Assembly (NCBI GenBank): GCA_963575745.1
Contig: CAUYUJ010012158.1
Location: forward strand, 192,501-256,500
DNA from: Prorocentrum cordatum
Taxonomy: Eukaryota > Sar > Dinophyceae > Prorocentrales > Prorocentraceae
Reading direction: 5' to 3'
Length of the DNA stretch: 64,000 nucleotides
Made by a program: the position numbers and the translations under genes
Shown: piece after piece, positions 1-9,990 of the stretch
How positions within the stretch are numbered: position 1 is the stretch's first letter
Layout: each line of letters opens with the position of its first letter
The notes under the pieces: generated by a model
What the model was told of the DNA's origin: nothing
Database searches by the model: none
What the model saw: only the letters and a program-made list of their open reading frames with translations

Positions 1-505
1 TTTGCGAACTCAGCGCGGCAGGCCGCCCCGCGAAATCAACTCTTTAGATCAACTTTATAAACCAACTCGGCGAATCAACTCGGGAAATCAACTCGGCAAA
101 CCAACTCTGGAAATCAACTTGGGAAATCAACTCGGGCAATCAACTCGGGGGCCAACTCGCACTTCGCAGTTGGAACGGTAAGTCAGAACCCAAGAAGTCA
201 ACGCCAATTCAACTCGCCATTTCAGCGTTCCGCGCAAGCGAACTCCTCGCATCAACTCGGGAAGTCAACTCGGCAAGTCAATTATGTAATTCAACTCTGC
301 AAAACAACTCTGTGCACCAAATCGGCAAATCAACTCTGCAAATCAACGCGGTAAGTCGTTAAACCAACTCGGGAAACCAACGCCGCAAATCAATTCGGGA
401 AAGCACGTCGGCAAACCAATTTTGGGATTCATCTCGGTAAATCAACTCTGTAAATCAGTTCGGGGAATCAACTCGTCTGATCAAGTCGGAAAATCAACTC
501 GGAGT
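1..505. repeat. Degenerate CAACTCGG tandem repeat
   Basis: About 500 bases are built from a loosely repeated 12-15-base unit resembling CAACTCGGGAAAT, with many substitutions and length changes. No coding potential is seen. The start lies at the window edge, so the array probably continues to the left. Confidence 0.85.
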
Positions 506-647
506 TTGGCGCGGGGTGTGAGTGTGGGGTGCGAGTGTGTGCGTAGACTGTGGGCGTAGAGTGTGGGGCGTGTGTGTGTGTGTGTGTATGTGTATGCGTG
601 TGTGTGTGTGTGTGTGTGTGTGTTTGTGTGCGTGCGTGCGTGCGTGC

Positions 648-684
<37 letters not shown>

Positions 685-900
685 TGCGTGGGGGGGTGGG
701 GGGGGGGGGGGCGGGTGTGGGCGTAGAGTGTGGGGTTTGAGTGTGGGGTTCGAGTGTGTCCTTGCAGTGAGGGGTGCGAGAGTGCGCGTAGACTGGGGCG
801 TAGAATGTGGGCGCGAGTGTGCGAGGCGAGCATGGGGCGCGAGCGTCGGCATGGAGTGTGGGCGCGAGTGTGTTCGGTGAGAGTGGGCGTCGAGCGCGGT
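506..900. repeat. TG microsatellite and GTGTGGG repeat
   Basis: Runs of (TG)n and (TGCG)n occupy about 570-682, followed by a G homopolymer near 690-712 and then degenerate GAGTGTGGGCGT units to about 900. Long open frames here encode only Thr-His or Cys-Val repeats and are low-complexity artefacts. Confidence 0.9.
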
Positions 901-1109
901 GCGTTTCCGGCCTCGAGCTAGCGCTGGCCCCTCAGACATACACAATGCAAACCCACCAACCATCGCCATTGCTTCTGACGATGCAGAACCCCGCCAGTCT
1001 TCGGGCATGGTTCGGTTTCTGTTTTGCGGTCCTGCCCTGCCTCTCTTTGGGGCCGCTTCTCCCCGGCGCTTCCAAATGCGCCTCGGCGGCCCCCGTCGGC
1101 GGCCCCCTC
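901..1109. other. Unique flank left of the copia element
   Basis: No gene is recognised here. The last five bases before the element (1105-1109, CCCTC) are repeated at 9256-9260 on its far side and are the candidate target-site duplication. Confidence 0.4.
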
Positions 1110-1463
1110 AGAGAATCCCAACGAGCCCGAAAGAGGTCCACGACCAGGAAGTCCAGGGCCTCGAGCTCCTCCAAAACAGGAGCGTCAATATTTTAAGAAT
1201 ATTGACGCTTGATTGTCGGAACACAATCAGGGACGTGAAGAGGGCACCCGCTGCCCTCGCAATCTTTTCTGGCACGTCCCCAGAGCGCGCCACTGCCTGC
1301 GAGCTTGCAGGCGCATCCAGAATGGAATCTCGCCCACCCTCGCCTGATCCGAGGTGGCGGCGGCACACTGCAATGATAGCGGTAGCAGCGAGCGAGAATG
1401 AAGTACATGAAACAGACTCGATACAACTGCTAGCAACATGAGATACCCCTATCACATTCAGAC
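1110..1463 (-). repeat. 3' LTR of the copia element
   Basis: This 350-base sequence is repeated at 8824-9255 with roughly 90 percent identity by eye. It carries a perfect 11-bp inverted repeat with a 5-nt loop at 1182-1208 (GCGTCAATATT / AATATTGACGC), which is replaced by a T/A homopolymer in the other LTR. Read on the minus strand it starts near TCTGAATGTGATAGG rather than a plain TG. Confidence 0.85.
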
Positions 1464-1533
1464 AGGGGGAAAAGAAGTTGCAGTGTGCCTGGGGCCCTGC
1501 TGGCCCGAAACTGAACAATAACCGGAGCAGGTC

Positions 1534-2240
1534 TCATTCACGAAGATCTCTTCTGGAGGCCGAGCGATGGTCGTACTTTGGTGCTGGTTCAGCTGGTGGT
1601 GGTCCGCGCTGTTGCCGTTGTCGACGCTGGCGTCGCTTCTCGATGACCTCCTTGGCCGACTGGGCGTCGCCGGGCGCCGTCGGCTCGAAGATGCCATTGC
1701 CCAGCGCCGCGCGCTTCCGCGCCCTCATGAAGTGCTCGTCGTAGACCAGCCGCCAGTCCTGCTTCTCGAGGAACATCTTCAGCACCCCGAACGCCTGCCA
1801 ATTGCCCTTGGTGAGCCCGTCCGCGATCTGCGCGCGCGAGTGGACCCGCCTGACCACGGTGTTGCCCTCGTCGAGCGCGTTCCGAAGTGCCAGCGCCTCG
1901 ATGGCGGTCCGGCGCTCCTCCAGGCCCAATCCAGCCGACTGGGGCCGCACCACGCCGTCGTAGAACGCTTTGCAGTCCGTCGCGAGCACCGCAGGGATGG
2001 CCTTCAGGAGGGTGGCCCGCTCCTGCGTCGGCGAGCGGTTGTACAGAACACGGCAAGGTCGTCGAGGTTGTGCCTGTAGATTTGGAGGCCCATGTGCTGG
2101 TGCTGCTTAATCATCTTCACGATGTTATTAGCCGCGCTGAACAAGTTGCGAGTCCCGCTTGGGATCTTGGACTGCAGCTCGGCCACCCACGACAACACGA
2201 AGGGCATGGTGTTCACGCCCAACCAGTAGACCTCTCCACA
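1534..2240 (-). pseudogene. Copia RNase H domain (polyprotein C-terminus)
   Basis: Minus-strand coding matches the end of a copia polyprotein. It includes a segment starting TDCKAFYDGVV and the hallmark RAQIADGLTKGNW, the equivalent of the ADxLTK motif, near 1800-1835. The preceding segment, containing AFCGEVYWLGVNTMP, lies in a different frame up to about 2240, so a frameshift near 1990-2040 splits the domain. RNase H would degrade RNA in RNA-DNA hybrids during reverse transcription. The C-terminal tail is Arg/Gln-rich. Confidence 0.88.
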
Positions 2241-3310
2241 GAAGGCCCGCAGGATGGTCTGTCTGGTCGCTCTCGCGCAAGGTGTCCGTCGAACGGTGGC
2301 GGCCTCCATCAGCTGGTTGAACTTCTCGAATCTTGTCCGCGTAGGCGTGCTGATGAAGAAAGAAGCCCTGGTCGTTCTCATCGATGGTGACACCGCACTG
2401 CTCGAGGCTCTTGATGGAGTCGTCGTTCATGTCCTCCCAGGTGCCCCACTTGTAGTGCTTGCGAATCTGCTCGACGATGCTCGTCCAGAGACTGTGGCTG
2501 TTGTCGCCAGCCAGGATGAAGTCGTCCACATGAGCCATGGCCAACCCAATGAGACGAGAAGTCTTCGGACACCGAACTTGCCTTAGACAGGGTTCCAGCT
2601 CGCACGCTTGAAGTCCCAACTTTGCGAAATCGGCATTCACGGTTTCCCACCAGTGACGAGGAGCTTCGCCGATGCCGTACCCTGGCTTCATGACCTTGAG
2701 CACCTCGCCTTCCTTGGCGTTGAATGCGCGTCGTAGCACGGGACCGGGTTCAATGAAGAGGTCCTTCTCGAGCTGGTTCGCCTGAAGAAATGCCGATGTC
2801 ACGTCGCCTTTGATCAACTTCCAGTGGTTCGCGGCGGCCACGGTCAGCGCGATGTTGCGAGCCCGCCGGGAGGTCGTTGGACTGGCAGTGGGCTCCTTCC
2901 CGAGGTCCTTCGTCTGGTAGCCGAGGAGGACGAGCCGCGCCTTAGCCTTCCCGTCCGACTTTCTTGTGAAGAGCCAGCGTGCTCGAATGACATCTGCAGC
3001 ATCCTGTACTCGTTGGGCTGGCACGGGTCGTAGTCCCTGATGTTGTTGCCAGTTGCCGACCTCCTTCGCGATGGCCACCTCGAACTACTTCCGTTCCTCG
3101 GCGTTCATCTTGGATCAGGTCAGCTCGACTTTGTCCTTGCGGCGCTGGTTGGCGAGGAAGCTATCGGCCATGTTCGGAGCCGCAATCGTCTTGGTGACCT
3201 GCTTGCCGTTCTTCTCGCAGAGGTACTCGAAGTAGACCGTCTGGAGCTCGTCGCTGCCAGGAGCGATGTCCAACTTGTCCTTGTACAGGTCCACCCAGAG
3301 GTCCATGTCA
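2240..3310 (-). pseudogene. Copia reverse transcriptase domain
   Basis: The minus strand encodes a typical Ty1/copia RT. It has KAKARLVLLGYQ, DVTSAFLQANQLEKDLFIEP, a YGIGEAPRHWWE stretch and the catalytic AHVDDFILAG (DD at 2521-2526). Upstream residues containing MNAEERK and KEVGNWQQHQG are normal for dinoflagellate-type copia elements. They are broken by TAG (3085-3087) and TGA (3115-3117), and another frameshift follows near 2330. The enzyme would copy element RNA into DNA in the cytoplasmic particle; this copy is inactive. Confidence 0.92.
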
Positions 3311-3618
3311 TCATTGGTGTCATTCGATAGCGAGGTCGTGGTTGTGCTGACGATGCCTTTGATGATGAAGACGCCCCGCTCGGTCTCGGTGGAACAGATG
3401 CTGCTCGTGCTGCTGGTGCCGCGGGTCCTGGTTCACCAGGAGGTGGAGCAGGTGGCTCTTCGGCAGGAGGTGCTTCAGCAGGAACTGTGGGTTGCGCTTC
3501 CTCCGGTGGAGCTGCAGGTTCGTCTTCAGGCTGAGCTAAAGATCTCGGCGTCGTCGCCTGTGATGCGGCGGGCGCGTCGTTCGCCTCGGTGTCCGCTGAA
3601 GGTGGTAGTTCGGCAGGT
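3310..3618 (-). other. Linker between integrase and RT
   Basis: The stretch between the integrase C-terminus and the RT would encode an acidic, Ala/Pro/Gly-rich linker. It has no recognisable domain and is not open in one frame. Confidence 0.4.
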
Positions 3619-4840
3619 TATCCTGAAGCTGGTTCGTCCTGTCTATCGTCAGGTTCGTATTCTCGGAGTCCTGGGCGCTGATGGTCAAGAAGGTCTTCGA
3701 ACGTCCCCGACTTGGCGGTCTCCAGAATCTCCGTCATCGTCTTCCCAAGGTTGGCTTGCTTCTGCAGCTCGTTGATCATCTTCTCAGCTTCCGATGCGGC
3801 TCGGAGTTGTTCGGGGGCACAGCGAATGAGCGCATTGCCATGTGAGATCCAGACCACGGATGTCGCCCGGGTCCTGCCGTCCACGCGACGCTTCTCTCGA
3901 ACAAGTACTCGAGCGGGTCCGTGCCAGCCCTTTTTCTTCCCAGGTCGGTTCTCACGTTCTTTGCCGTCTCGCCAGAAGTAGACCAAGTCCCCTGGGTTCC
4001 ACAGCTGGTAGACACGGTTCCGGGCGTTCTCAGCATGTCGTCGCCGCTCAGCATATTCGCACTCCAGGTAGCTCTTGCGTGCGAGGAGCCGTCTCTGCTC
4101 CTGGGTCTCCCCAGAGTCGTCGTCGATGATCGCGAACGGGTTGTTCGAGGCAGACATCCCCGATACTCCCAGTACGTGTTCGAAGGGGGAGTGGTTCCCG
4201 ACCTTGTCCATGGAGTTGATGGCGCTGACTGCCCAGGATACCAGTTCGTCGACTGAGCACTCTGGATCGTGGTGGGCCATCTTGGTCACCAGGCGCTTGA
4301 ACAGCTGGATCCTTCTCTCGACCTTGCCCATCAGCCAGTGAGCTTCACCAGGTGCGATTCACATCTCGATGCCGTTGTCCGATGTCCACTTGGCCACGGC
4401 TTGAGAGCAGTGGCAGCCCTCGGCGTCAAGACGTAGGAGAGAAGGTCGGCGATAGTGAGTACACCACGACTCCCAAGTGCTGATCACCTCCTTGGCTGTG
4501 CGGTTGCTGCTCCGGTCGCCCTTCTTGCCGTGATACGTGACGCTGGTGAGTCCAGAGCCTTCGTCCAGGTTCAGCGTCATGAAGTGTGTGCTCTGGTCGG
4601 GAGATAACCACTCGACACCATCCGATGCCAGTACTTCAAGCACCCCAGGGATCTCCACTCCCGAGGCCACTCGAACAGCCTTAGGCAGTTTCCCAACATG
4701 ACAGCCGTGACACTTGAACTCCAGGGCTAACTTGAGGACCTGGGTCGGTGCTCCTGATGCCTTCAGGATATTGTAGAGCGTCCTGTTACTGGGATGTCCG
4801 AGGTTACGGTGAAGCCGAGAGAGCCGATGTTCGATCTCGA
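3618..4840 (-). pseudogene. Copia GAG-pre-integrase and integrase
   Basis: At the N-terminal side (about 4690-4830) is a GAG-pre-integrase zinc region with LHRNLGHPSNRTLYNIL followed by CHGCH. The integrase core shows candidate DDE residues in ASDGVEW, LRLDAEG and PGEAHW, then VERRIQLFKRLVTKM. The C-terminal part has WHGPARVLV and VVWISHGNALIRCAPEQLR, followed by an acidic tail. An in-frame TGA at 4359-4361 lies immediately before the catalytic-Glu segment. The enzyme would join cDNA to host DNA; this copy is interrupted. Confidence 0.88.
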
Positions 4841-5092
4841 GCGTCTCCTTTCTCGAGTTCTCGAGAGGTCGCTGTCGAGGCCCAAGCCCTTGAGCGTCGT
4901 CGCGGCGTCCTCCATCTCGATGTCCTCTGTGTCGTCCTCGACGTCTGGCATCTCGATGTCGTCTTCCTCTGGGACCTGCTCAAGGCTCGTGAAGATCTCC
5001 ATGCCGAACTGCGCGCTGTCGCTCTTCTTCAGGATGTGCTTCGCCCAGGCCTTACACAGCGCTGGCGGGTAGTAGGCCGTCTGCGCGACCAC
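4763..5092 (-). pseudogene. Acidic linker before GAG-pre-integrase
   Basis: Residues YYPPALCKAWAKHIL are followed by a run of Glu/Asp (EEDDIEMPDVEDD) and then an Arg/Ser-rich stretch, leading into the zinc region. The start overlaps the end of the methyltransferase-like segment in another frame. No independent function is recognised. Confidence 0.5.
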
Positions 5093-5149
5093 GTCCAGGT
5101 CGGTTAGAGCAGTGACGGCCCAGCTTCCCGGCGAACTCCGAGTCTGTGG

Positions 5150-5645
5150 AGCACACGCGCCAGCCTTTCATCAGTAGCCCAGAACGCACGTCTCGGAGTC
5201 CATACGCACACCCATGCATGATCGTCTCGTGCATCTCAGACCGCATCTTCCTGAGAGGTGGTGACTGCTTCCAGCTGCGGCTGTTCCATGGCTGCTCCAG
5301 GTCGATGTGGCAATCTAGGATCTTCTTGGCTTCCTCGTAGAGCAAGAGGCAGTTGCGCTGAATACGACGGGCCTGACGTATCTTATTCATGAGCTGCTTC
5401 CGCTGGTCCTCGGTCTTCTGGTTGAGGTTCTGAATCGGGCAGTCCGCGGTGCACGGCGGGCTGAGTACCAGACGTCTGGGCCTGGTCCGACGCAGGAGAT
5501 GTACAGCTCGTCGCAGTCCAGTTGCGGTTGCCATGTCGTAGCCGTTGAACAACCACATCGTGCGACCAGGCCACCTTGGGAGAGCACGGCTTGTCCGAGA
5601 GCTGACGTCTCGAGGCAGCAGATCTCCATCAAGTCGACGCGCTTC
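5150..5645 (-). pseudogene. Methyltransferase-like domain in copia polyprotein
   Basis: The minus strand reads DLMEICCLETSALGQAVLSQGG (split here for length: DLMEICC, then ETSALGQ, then VLSQGG), then LFNGYDMATATGLRRAVH, then RPRRLVLSPPCTADCP (5439-5490), and later HIDLEQPWNSRSW (about 5271-5312). The pattern resembles a Rossmann methyltransferase: an acidic motif-I-like strand, a Pro-Pro-Cys loop like DNA cytosine methylase motif IV, and LEQP in place of the motif VI ENV. A one-base frameshift near 5560 separates motif I from the rest. Methylase capture by dinoflagellate copia elements is published for other domains; whether this is the same or an unrelated fold is inference. Confidence 0.55.
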
Positions 5646-5699
5646 GTCTTCGTAATTTCGAGCATGTCCGTCGCCACGTTCTGGTAGATCCCCTGATCG

Positions 5700-7030
5700 A
5701 TCTTCTCCTTCACCTGGTAGAACTTCTGAAGGTTCGCCCTGTCCAGGTGCTTCAGCGAGATCTCTTCTTCATGGCCTCCGGCAGCTCGGAATCGTCCAGC
5801 ATCGCGTCCTTCTCGTTGGGCAGGAACTCCCACGGGCCCTCGGGGTCCCTCTTGGCCAACTTCGTCGCGAGCTGCCTCCAGCGCGTAGCCGCGGCTTGGC
5901 TCCTGATATCCACCGCCTGCGGGTCCTCGGGCTCCACCATCTTGAAGCACTGATGGCTCTTCCCGCCCGTGCAGCTGCAACCCCGCTTGGTCCGATTGGG
6001 CGCCCCGCAGCATGAACGCTTCGATCTCGGAGGGGCCAGTTGCGCTGGCGTCGGCGGTGGCGGCACGTAGGTCCCCGTCTGCGTTGGCAACGGCGGCGGT
6101 GGCATGCTGGCCACGGCAGCCAACATTGCTGGAGGAGGTGGCGGTCCGTAGATGGGCACCAGTCGTAGGCAGTAGTGGCTCTTGCCCCCCACGCAGCTGC
6201 ATCCGCGCTTCGTCCTCCCTCTCTCGCCACAACATGAACACTTCCCCGCTGGGTCGTAAGTCGATGTCGGAGTTGACGGACTGTTGATGGGAGGTGCCTT
6301 CGGCAGTGCTGGTGTTGGCGTAGGTGGCGCCGCTGTTGAGGTAGCCGTCGAGCTCGCTGGTGCTGATGACGCCTCCGTTGGTGGGGCCCTTGACCGAGGG
6401 ACTGCCCACGCTGGCCGCGACGCTGGCGGCGGCGGCTGTCCCGATGAGGGCGCCGAAGAAGATCTGCTGCATGACATCCACGGAGTTGGAGCCGCTGTGG
6501 CTCGAATATGTAGTATATGAAATGGAAACTGAACGGCGGTCCACACGCGTGGGAGCGCAACACTCTTGGGCCACACGAGGCTGAGGCTCGGACTTGGTTA
6601 TCTCTTGGACCTTTCTCAGGCTCTGTTTGGACGGCAAGGTTCCCCTTGGGCTCCCAAGTAGCTCTGACGTAGGAGGTCCACTGCATCTGGTCCCAAGAGT
6701 TCCCGTTGATCCCGTAAAACACCTACAGTTAAAACAGCTCCGAGATAGCGTTTTCATATGTGAAGTTCGGGTCTCGTTCGACATCGACGACGGTCTTGAT
6801 CGGCTCGATGTCGGCATCGGTAACGTACGTGTTCGACTCGTCTCCGCAACTCTCGTAGAACTAGAGGTTTGGCTCGGTGATGAAGGGGTCTCGGACGATG
6901 CTGGAGGTTTCTCGGAACGGTCTTGTCGACGGGGTCCTCTCGAGGCTTCTGGAGGATGACGTTTGGGCCCCCCCGATGATGAAGATGACGATGGAGATGG
7001 AATCTCGCTCGCCGCCACCACCAGGGGGCG
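5700..7030 (-). pseudogene. Cys-rich spacer of copia polyprotein
   Basis: Two related Cys-rich repeats lie at about 5947-6023 and 6172-6248. Each has the form CCG-x4-RTKRGCSC-x-GGKSH-x-C, separated by Pro/Ala-rich sequence. The repeats look like small metal-binding modules. Downstream, residues such as LDRANLQKFYQVKEKIDQG lead into the methyltransferase-like domain. Several frames are used, so indels are present. The segment 6300-7030 is Ser/Pro-rich and mostly unreadable. Confidence 0.6.
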
Positions 7031-7036
7031 CTGTCC

Positions 7037-7560
7037 CTAGCGCGCGGCAAGACCGCCAGCGCCGCCCGTGCCGGGCTCCTCCGGCTTCTCGTCCAGTACG
7101 GCTAGGCCCGCCTCCATCGGATTCTCCGTTGAGCGAGCTGGCGTCAAGGGTAAGGGCACCTCTCGCCACCACTGCGGCGTCGACAGGTTGATCGCCAGGC
7201 GCTTGCTGGAGAGCCGCTCGCAGTAGAAGACCTTATTCCCAAGAGTCGGCAAGCCCGGCCAGTTCCGCCCACAGTCCACGACTACCTTCAGGTCGTCAGC
7301 CAGGATGTCTATGCCCAGCAGGATGGGGGCCCGATTCGACATCACCGAGAGGCTCACGGGGTGCAGGTTGGGGCCCGCGAACACCTTGCCAGTGACCGAC
7401 CCCATGGAGCTCTTCCGAAGCCCGTTCCCGAAGGTGAAGGAGCAGACCTCGTCCTTCGTCTCGAACTCTCGACCCCGTGCTGATCCAGCATATCGTACAT
7501 CAGGTTCTCCACGCTCTCGATGCTGCCTAAGCTCCTGGTCGCTCCGATGTCCAGGATGGC
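7037..7560 (-). pseudogene. Copia aspartic protease
   Basis: The active-site segment WAILDIGATRSLGS (7524-7565) matches retropepsin Asp-x-Gly-Ala, although the usual Thr or Ser after Asp is Ile. The flap-distal signature APILLGIDILADDL follows (about 7280-7325) in another frame, so a frameshift lies near 7400-7480. The protease would cut the polyprotein. The Ile substitution and frame break suggest it is dead. Confidence 0.8.
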
Positions 7561-7599
7561 CCAGATCCCCTCGAGCTCCAGCAAGTAGACGTACTCGTC

Positions 7600-8790
7600 C
7601 AGGGCCGACAGGATGAAGCCGTTGTTGGTGTTGTGGCTATCGCCACTCGTGTTCGTCGTCAGCTTGTTCTTGTTCGGGCAATCCCTGGCGCGATGACCGA
7701 ACTGACGGCACAGGATGCACGTCATCTTGGCCATGTCACGGCCTGACTCGAATCGCACGCGACGATCGGCTTGACCCCGTCCACGTCCCTTGCCAGGAGG
7801 TCGCGGTCGGCTCTCGGGATGAGGTGCCGCCCGCTGATCCGTCAGCTCGCTCTTGGGCGCCACCACCGGGTAGAAGTCCTGAGCCACACGTATGTGTCGA
7901 AGTAGATCTCGAGCGTCCTTGAAGCTCCGTCCTGCCTGTCGAAACTGGGCGTGCACCTCGTTGTCCGCCTCCTGGTCAGCAGCTTCTTCTTCTTCTTCTT
8001 CTTCGAAGTCCTCGTTTTCCGCGATGTTGATCAGTTGCTCGACCATCTCGTACAGGTCTTCTGGATCACCACCAGTCTCGCAGTCGTCCTCGTTGGCGTC
8101 GTTCTCGTGCAGGGCCTTCTCGCGCTTCGTCTCGCCGTCCAGATCGGCCAGCGCGTCCGCCGGGAAGCGCGTTAGGAGCGTCCGGTAGGTCTTCGCAAAG
8201 TCGAAGTCTCTTCCCGCGGTCGCCGTCACTTCTCCTCGTAGCACTGGAGTGAGCCGTGACTTCCGAAGGAACCACCATGTACGAAGCGGCTTCGCGATCA
8301 CCTCGCGCACGTTCACGTCGATGGCCTGCAGCTGTGTGAGCAGCTCGCGTTCCTTTTTCTCGAACCGCGCCGCCCAGTCCTGGAACGTCTCTCCAGCGTT
8401 CCGAGATGTCTTCATGAAGAACTCCTCTGCCAGCAGGCCCGTGTCGTCCAGCTCATAAGAACTCCTCTGCCAAGCTCGTGTAGTCCAGCTTGTCCAGCAC
8501 GTACTCGCACACAGTTTTCCAGCCCGTGAGGCGGCCGTCTTCGTCCACTGTGTCCACCAGGTCGATATTCGGGCAGCTCTCCACGGCGCCCTTCACGCGC
8601 GGTCCGAGCGCTCGGACCAGCTGGGGTCCGCAGACGTAGCGGTCGGCCACGCGCACGCTCTTCGCGAACATGGACACCTCGAAGCGGTAGCTGGAGAGCT
8701 TGTCGGCCTCCCCGTTCCACGTCGGCACCTCCACCCTGGAGGTCGTAGAGGCCGCGCCGCTCGACGCCGTGGCGGCGAGACTGGTGGGAG
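7600..8790 (-). pseudogene. Copia Gag with CCHC zinc knuckle
   Basis: Gag reads from about 8790, starting near TTSRVEVPTWNGEADKLSSY with GTG where a start might be expected; no ATG is visible in frame upstream. It continues through MKTSRNAGETFQDWAARFEK, an acidic stretch (EEEEEEAADQEAD) and an Arg/Gly-rich segment to the zinc knuckle CILCRQFGHRARDC (7678-7719). A direct duplication of about 40 bases (8416-8455 and 8456-8495) adds a stop and shifts the frame. Gag would package the element RNA. Confidence 0.85.
8416..8495 (-). repeat. 40-bp tandem duplication inside gag
   Basis: AAGAACTCCTCTGCCA begins both copies (8416 and 8456) and both end around CCAGCT. The duplicated coding (AEEF) appears twice and breaks the frame, consistent with replication slippage after insertion. 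Confidence 0.8.
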
Positions 8791-8807
8791 CCCGCGGCGG
8801 AAACCAC

Positions 8808-8821
8808 GGGCCCCGCTACCA
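8808..8821 (-). promoter_or_regulatory. Primer binding site
   Basis: On the minus strand TGGTAGCGGGGCC lies two or three bases inside the 5' LTR. TGGTAGC is complementary to a tRNA ending GCUACCA, the usual initiator-Met tRNA 3' end. Only the first seven bases can be matched from general knowledge. Confidence 0.6.
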
Positions 8822-8823
8822 AT

Positions 8824-8896
8824 CCGAATCCCAAGGAGCCCGAAAGAGGTCCACGACCAGGAAGTCCAGGGCCTCGAGCTCCTCCAAAACAGGAGC

Positions 8897-8982
<86 letters not shown>

Positions 8983-9255
8983 AAAAAAAGAATATTGACG
9001 CTTGATTGTCGGACCACAATGAGGGAAATGAAGAGGGCGCCCGCTGCCCTCGCAATCTTTTCTGGCACGTCCCCAGAGCGCGCCACTGCCTGCGAACTCG
9101 CAGGCGCACCCATAATGGAATCCCGCCCACCCTCGCCTGATCCGAGGTGGCGGCGGCGCACTTCAATGATAACGGTAGCAGCGGGCGATAATGATGCACA
9201 TGAAACAGACTCGATACAACTGCTAGCAACATGAGATACCCCTATCACATTCAGA
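8824..9255 (-). repeat. 5' LTR of the copia element, with T/A homopolymer
   Basis: This is the second LTR. Its length is inflated by 54 T followed by 30 A (8898-8981) plus A7 after a single C. These occupy the position of the left arm and loop of the palindrome in the 3' LTR; the right arm AATATTGACGC (8991-9001) remains. The remainder matches 1110-1463. Promoter and RNA start would lie in this LTR but cannot be placed. Confidence 0.85.
8898..8989. repeat. T54-A30 inverted homopolymer
   Basis: The run is self-complementary and could fold as a perfect A-T hairpin. Because the other LTR has an ordinary 11-bp hairpin here, this is either a post-insertion expansion or a sequencing or assembly error in a hard hairpin. 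Confidence 0.85.
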
Positions 9256-9260
9256 CCCTC

Positions 9261-9600
9261 GGCGCCCCGCCGCTGAAGATGCGCCTCGGCGGCCAGGTCC
9301 GCCGCCGCCGCTGCGTCGAAATCCGAGTCGGCATGGGCCCACCCGAGCTGGCGTCGCCAGGGCCATCTGGAGCCATTCGCGCGCGCTCGCCCCCCGGCCC
9401 TCACGCTTTAGAACACCAGTTTCTAGTCGGAAGACGCCATTGCCTAAATTGCCAGAAGGAAAAACATGTTTCGACCCAAAGAGAAACGACAGTTTACTGA
9501 ACAGAAAAACGAGACTCACCAAACAGACGCAGCAATTTAGAATGTCAGTTCCTATGGGGCCATGGTCTTGGCTTGCCAACCTGGACCGCGCGGCGACGTT
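9261..9600. other. No recognised feature
   Basis: GC-rich flank of the copia element passing into a moderately AT-rich stretch. I see no gene or repeat. Confidence 0.3.
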
Positions 9601-9990
9601 CGCGGGCGGGTCGATGGCGGCCCCGGGCTCCCAGGGCTCTGCCCGCGAGGCCGTCGTCGCAGGCGGCTCGCAGTCCGACGCCCCCCCCTTGGGGGCCCGA
9701 AATATCGCCTCTTGCCTCTTGGGGCCTCTTTTGGGGGGCGTTCTTGGAGCGCTCTTGGGCGCTCATGGGGCCGTCTTGGGGCTCGTCTGGGCTTCTCGCG
9801 GGGCCCTCGGGCGTCCTCCTCGGAATTGTCTTGAGGGCGAAAATGCGAAGCAAACATCGTGGAACCTTTTCTGGATTTCGAACGGCCGCGGCCTGCTGGC
9901 GGCCCCCTGTGGAGGCCCCGTGGCCGCTCGGAGCAGTCTTGGAGCGGTCTTGGGACCTCGTGAAGCATCTCGGGGGCCCGAATGAGCCGC
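9600..9990. repeat. CTTGGGGCC-type dispersed repeat, partial
   Basis: Dense words such as CTTGGGGCC, CTTGGAGCG and GGGGCCGTCTTGG, plus a GCGAAAATGCGAAG box near 9838, match the family described at 11625-12525 and 43066-43830. The ends are not clear. Confidence 0.6.

Larger units (their letters stand above)
1110..9255 (-). mobile_element. Ty1/copia LTR retrotransposon, degenerate
   Basis: An 8.1-kb element is read on the minus strand. Directly repeated termini (1110-1463 and about 8824-9255) flank a polyprotein region in copia order: gag with CCHC knuckle, aspartic protease, spacer, GAG-pre-integrase plus integrase, reverse transcriptase, RNase H. CCCTC at 1105-1109 and 9256-9260 fits a 5-bp target duplication. 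In-frame stops (4359-4361, 3115-3117, 3085-3087), several frameshifts and a 40-bp duplication in gag show that it can no longer make a full polyprotein. The base tract just inside the 3' LTR (1464-1478) is purine-rich on the plus strand, so the coding strand has pyrimidines where a polypurine tract is expected. The family assignment is secure; activity is excluded for this copy. Confidence 0.92.

Noticed and set aside
8412-9404. 330-codon minus-strand frame through poly-Lys and poly-Phe
   Set aside because: It spans the LTR homopolymer and the gag leader and is produced by the repeat.
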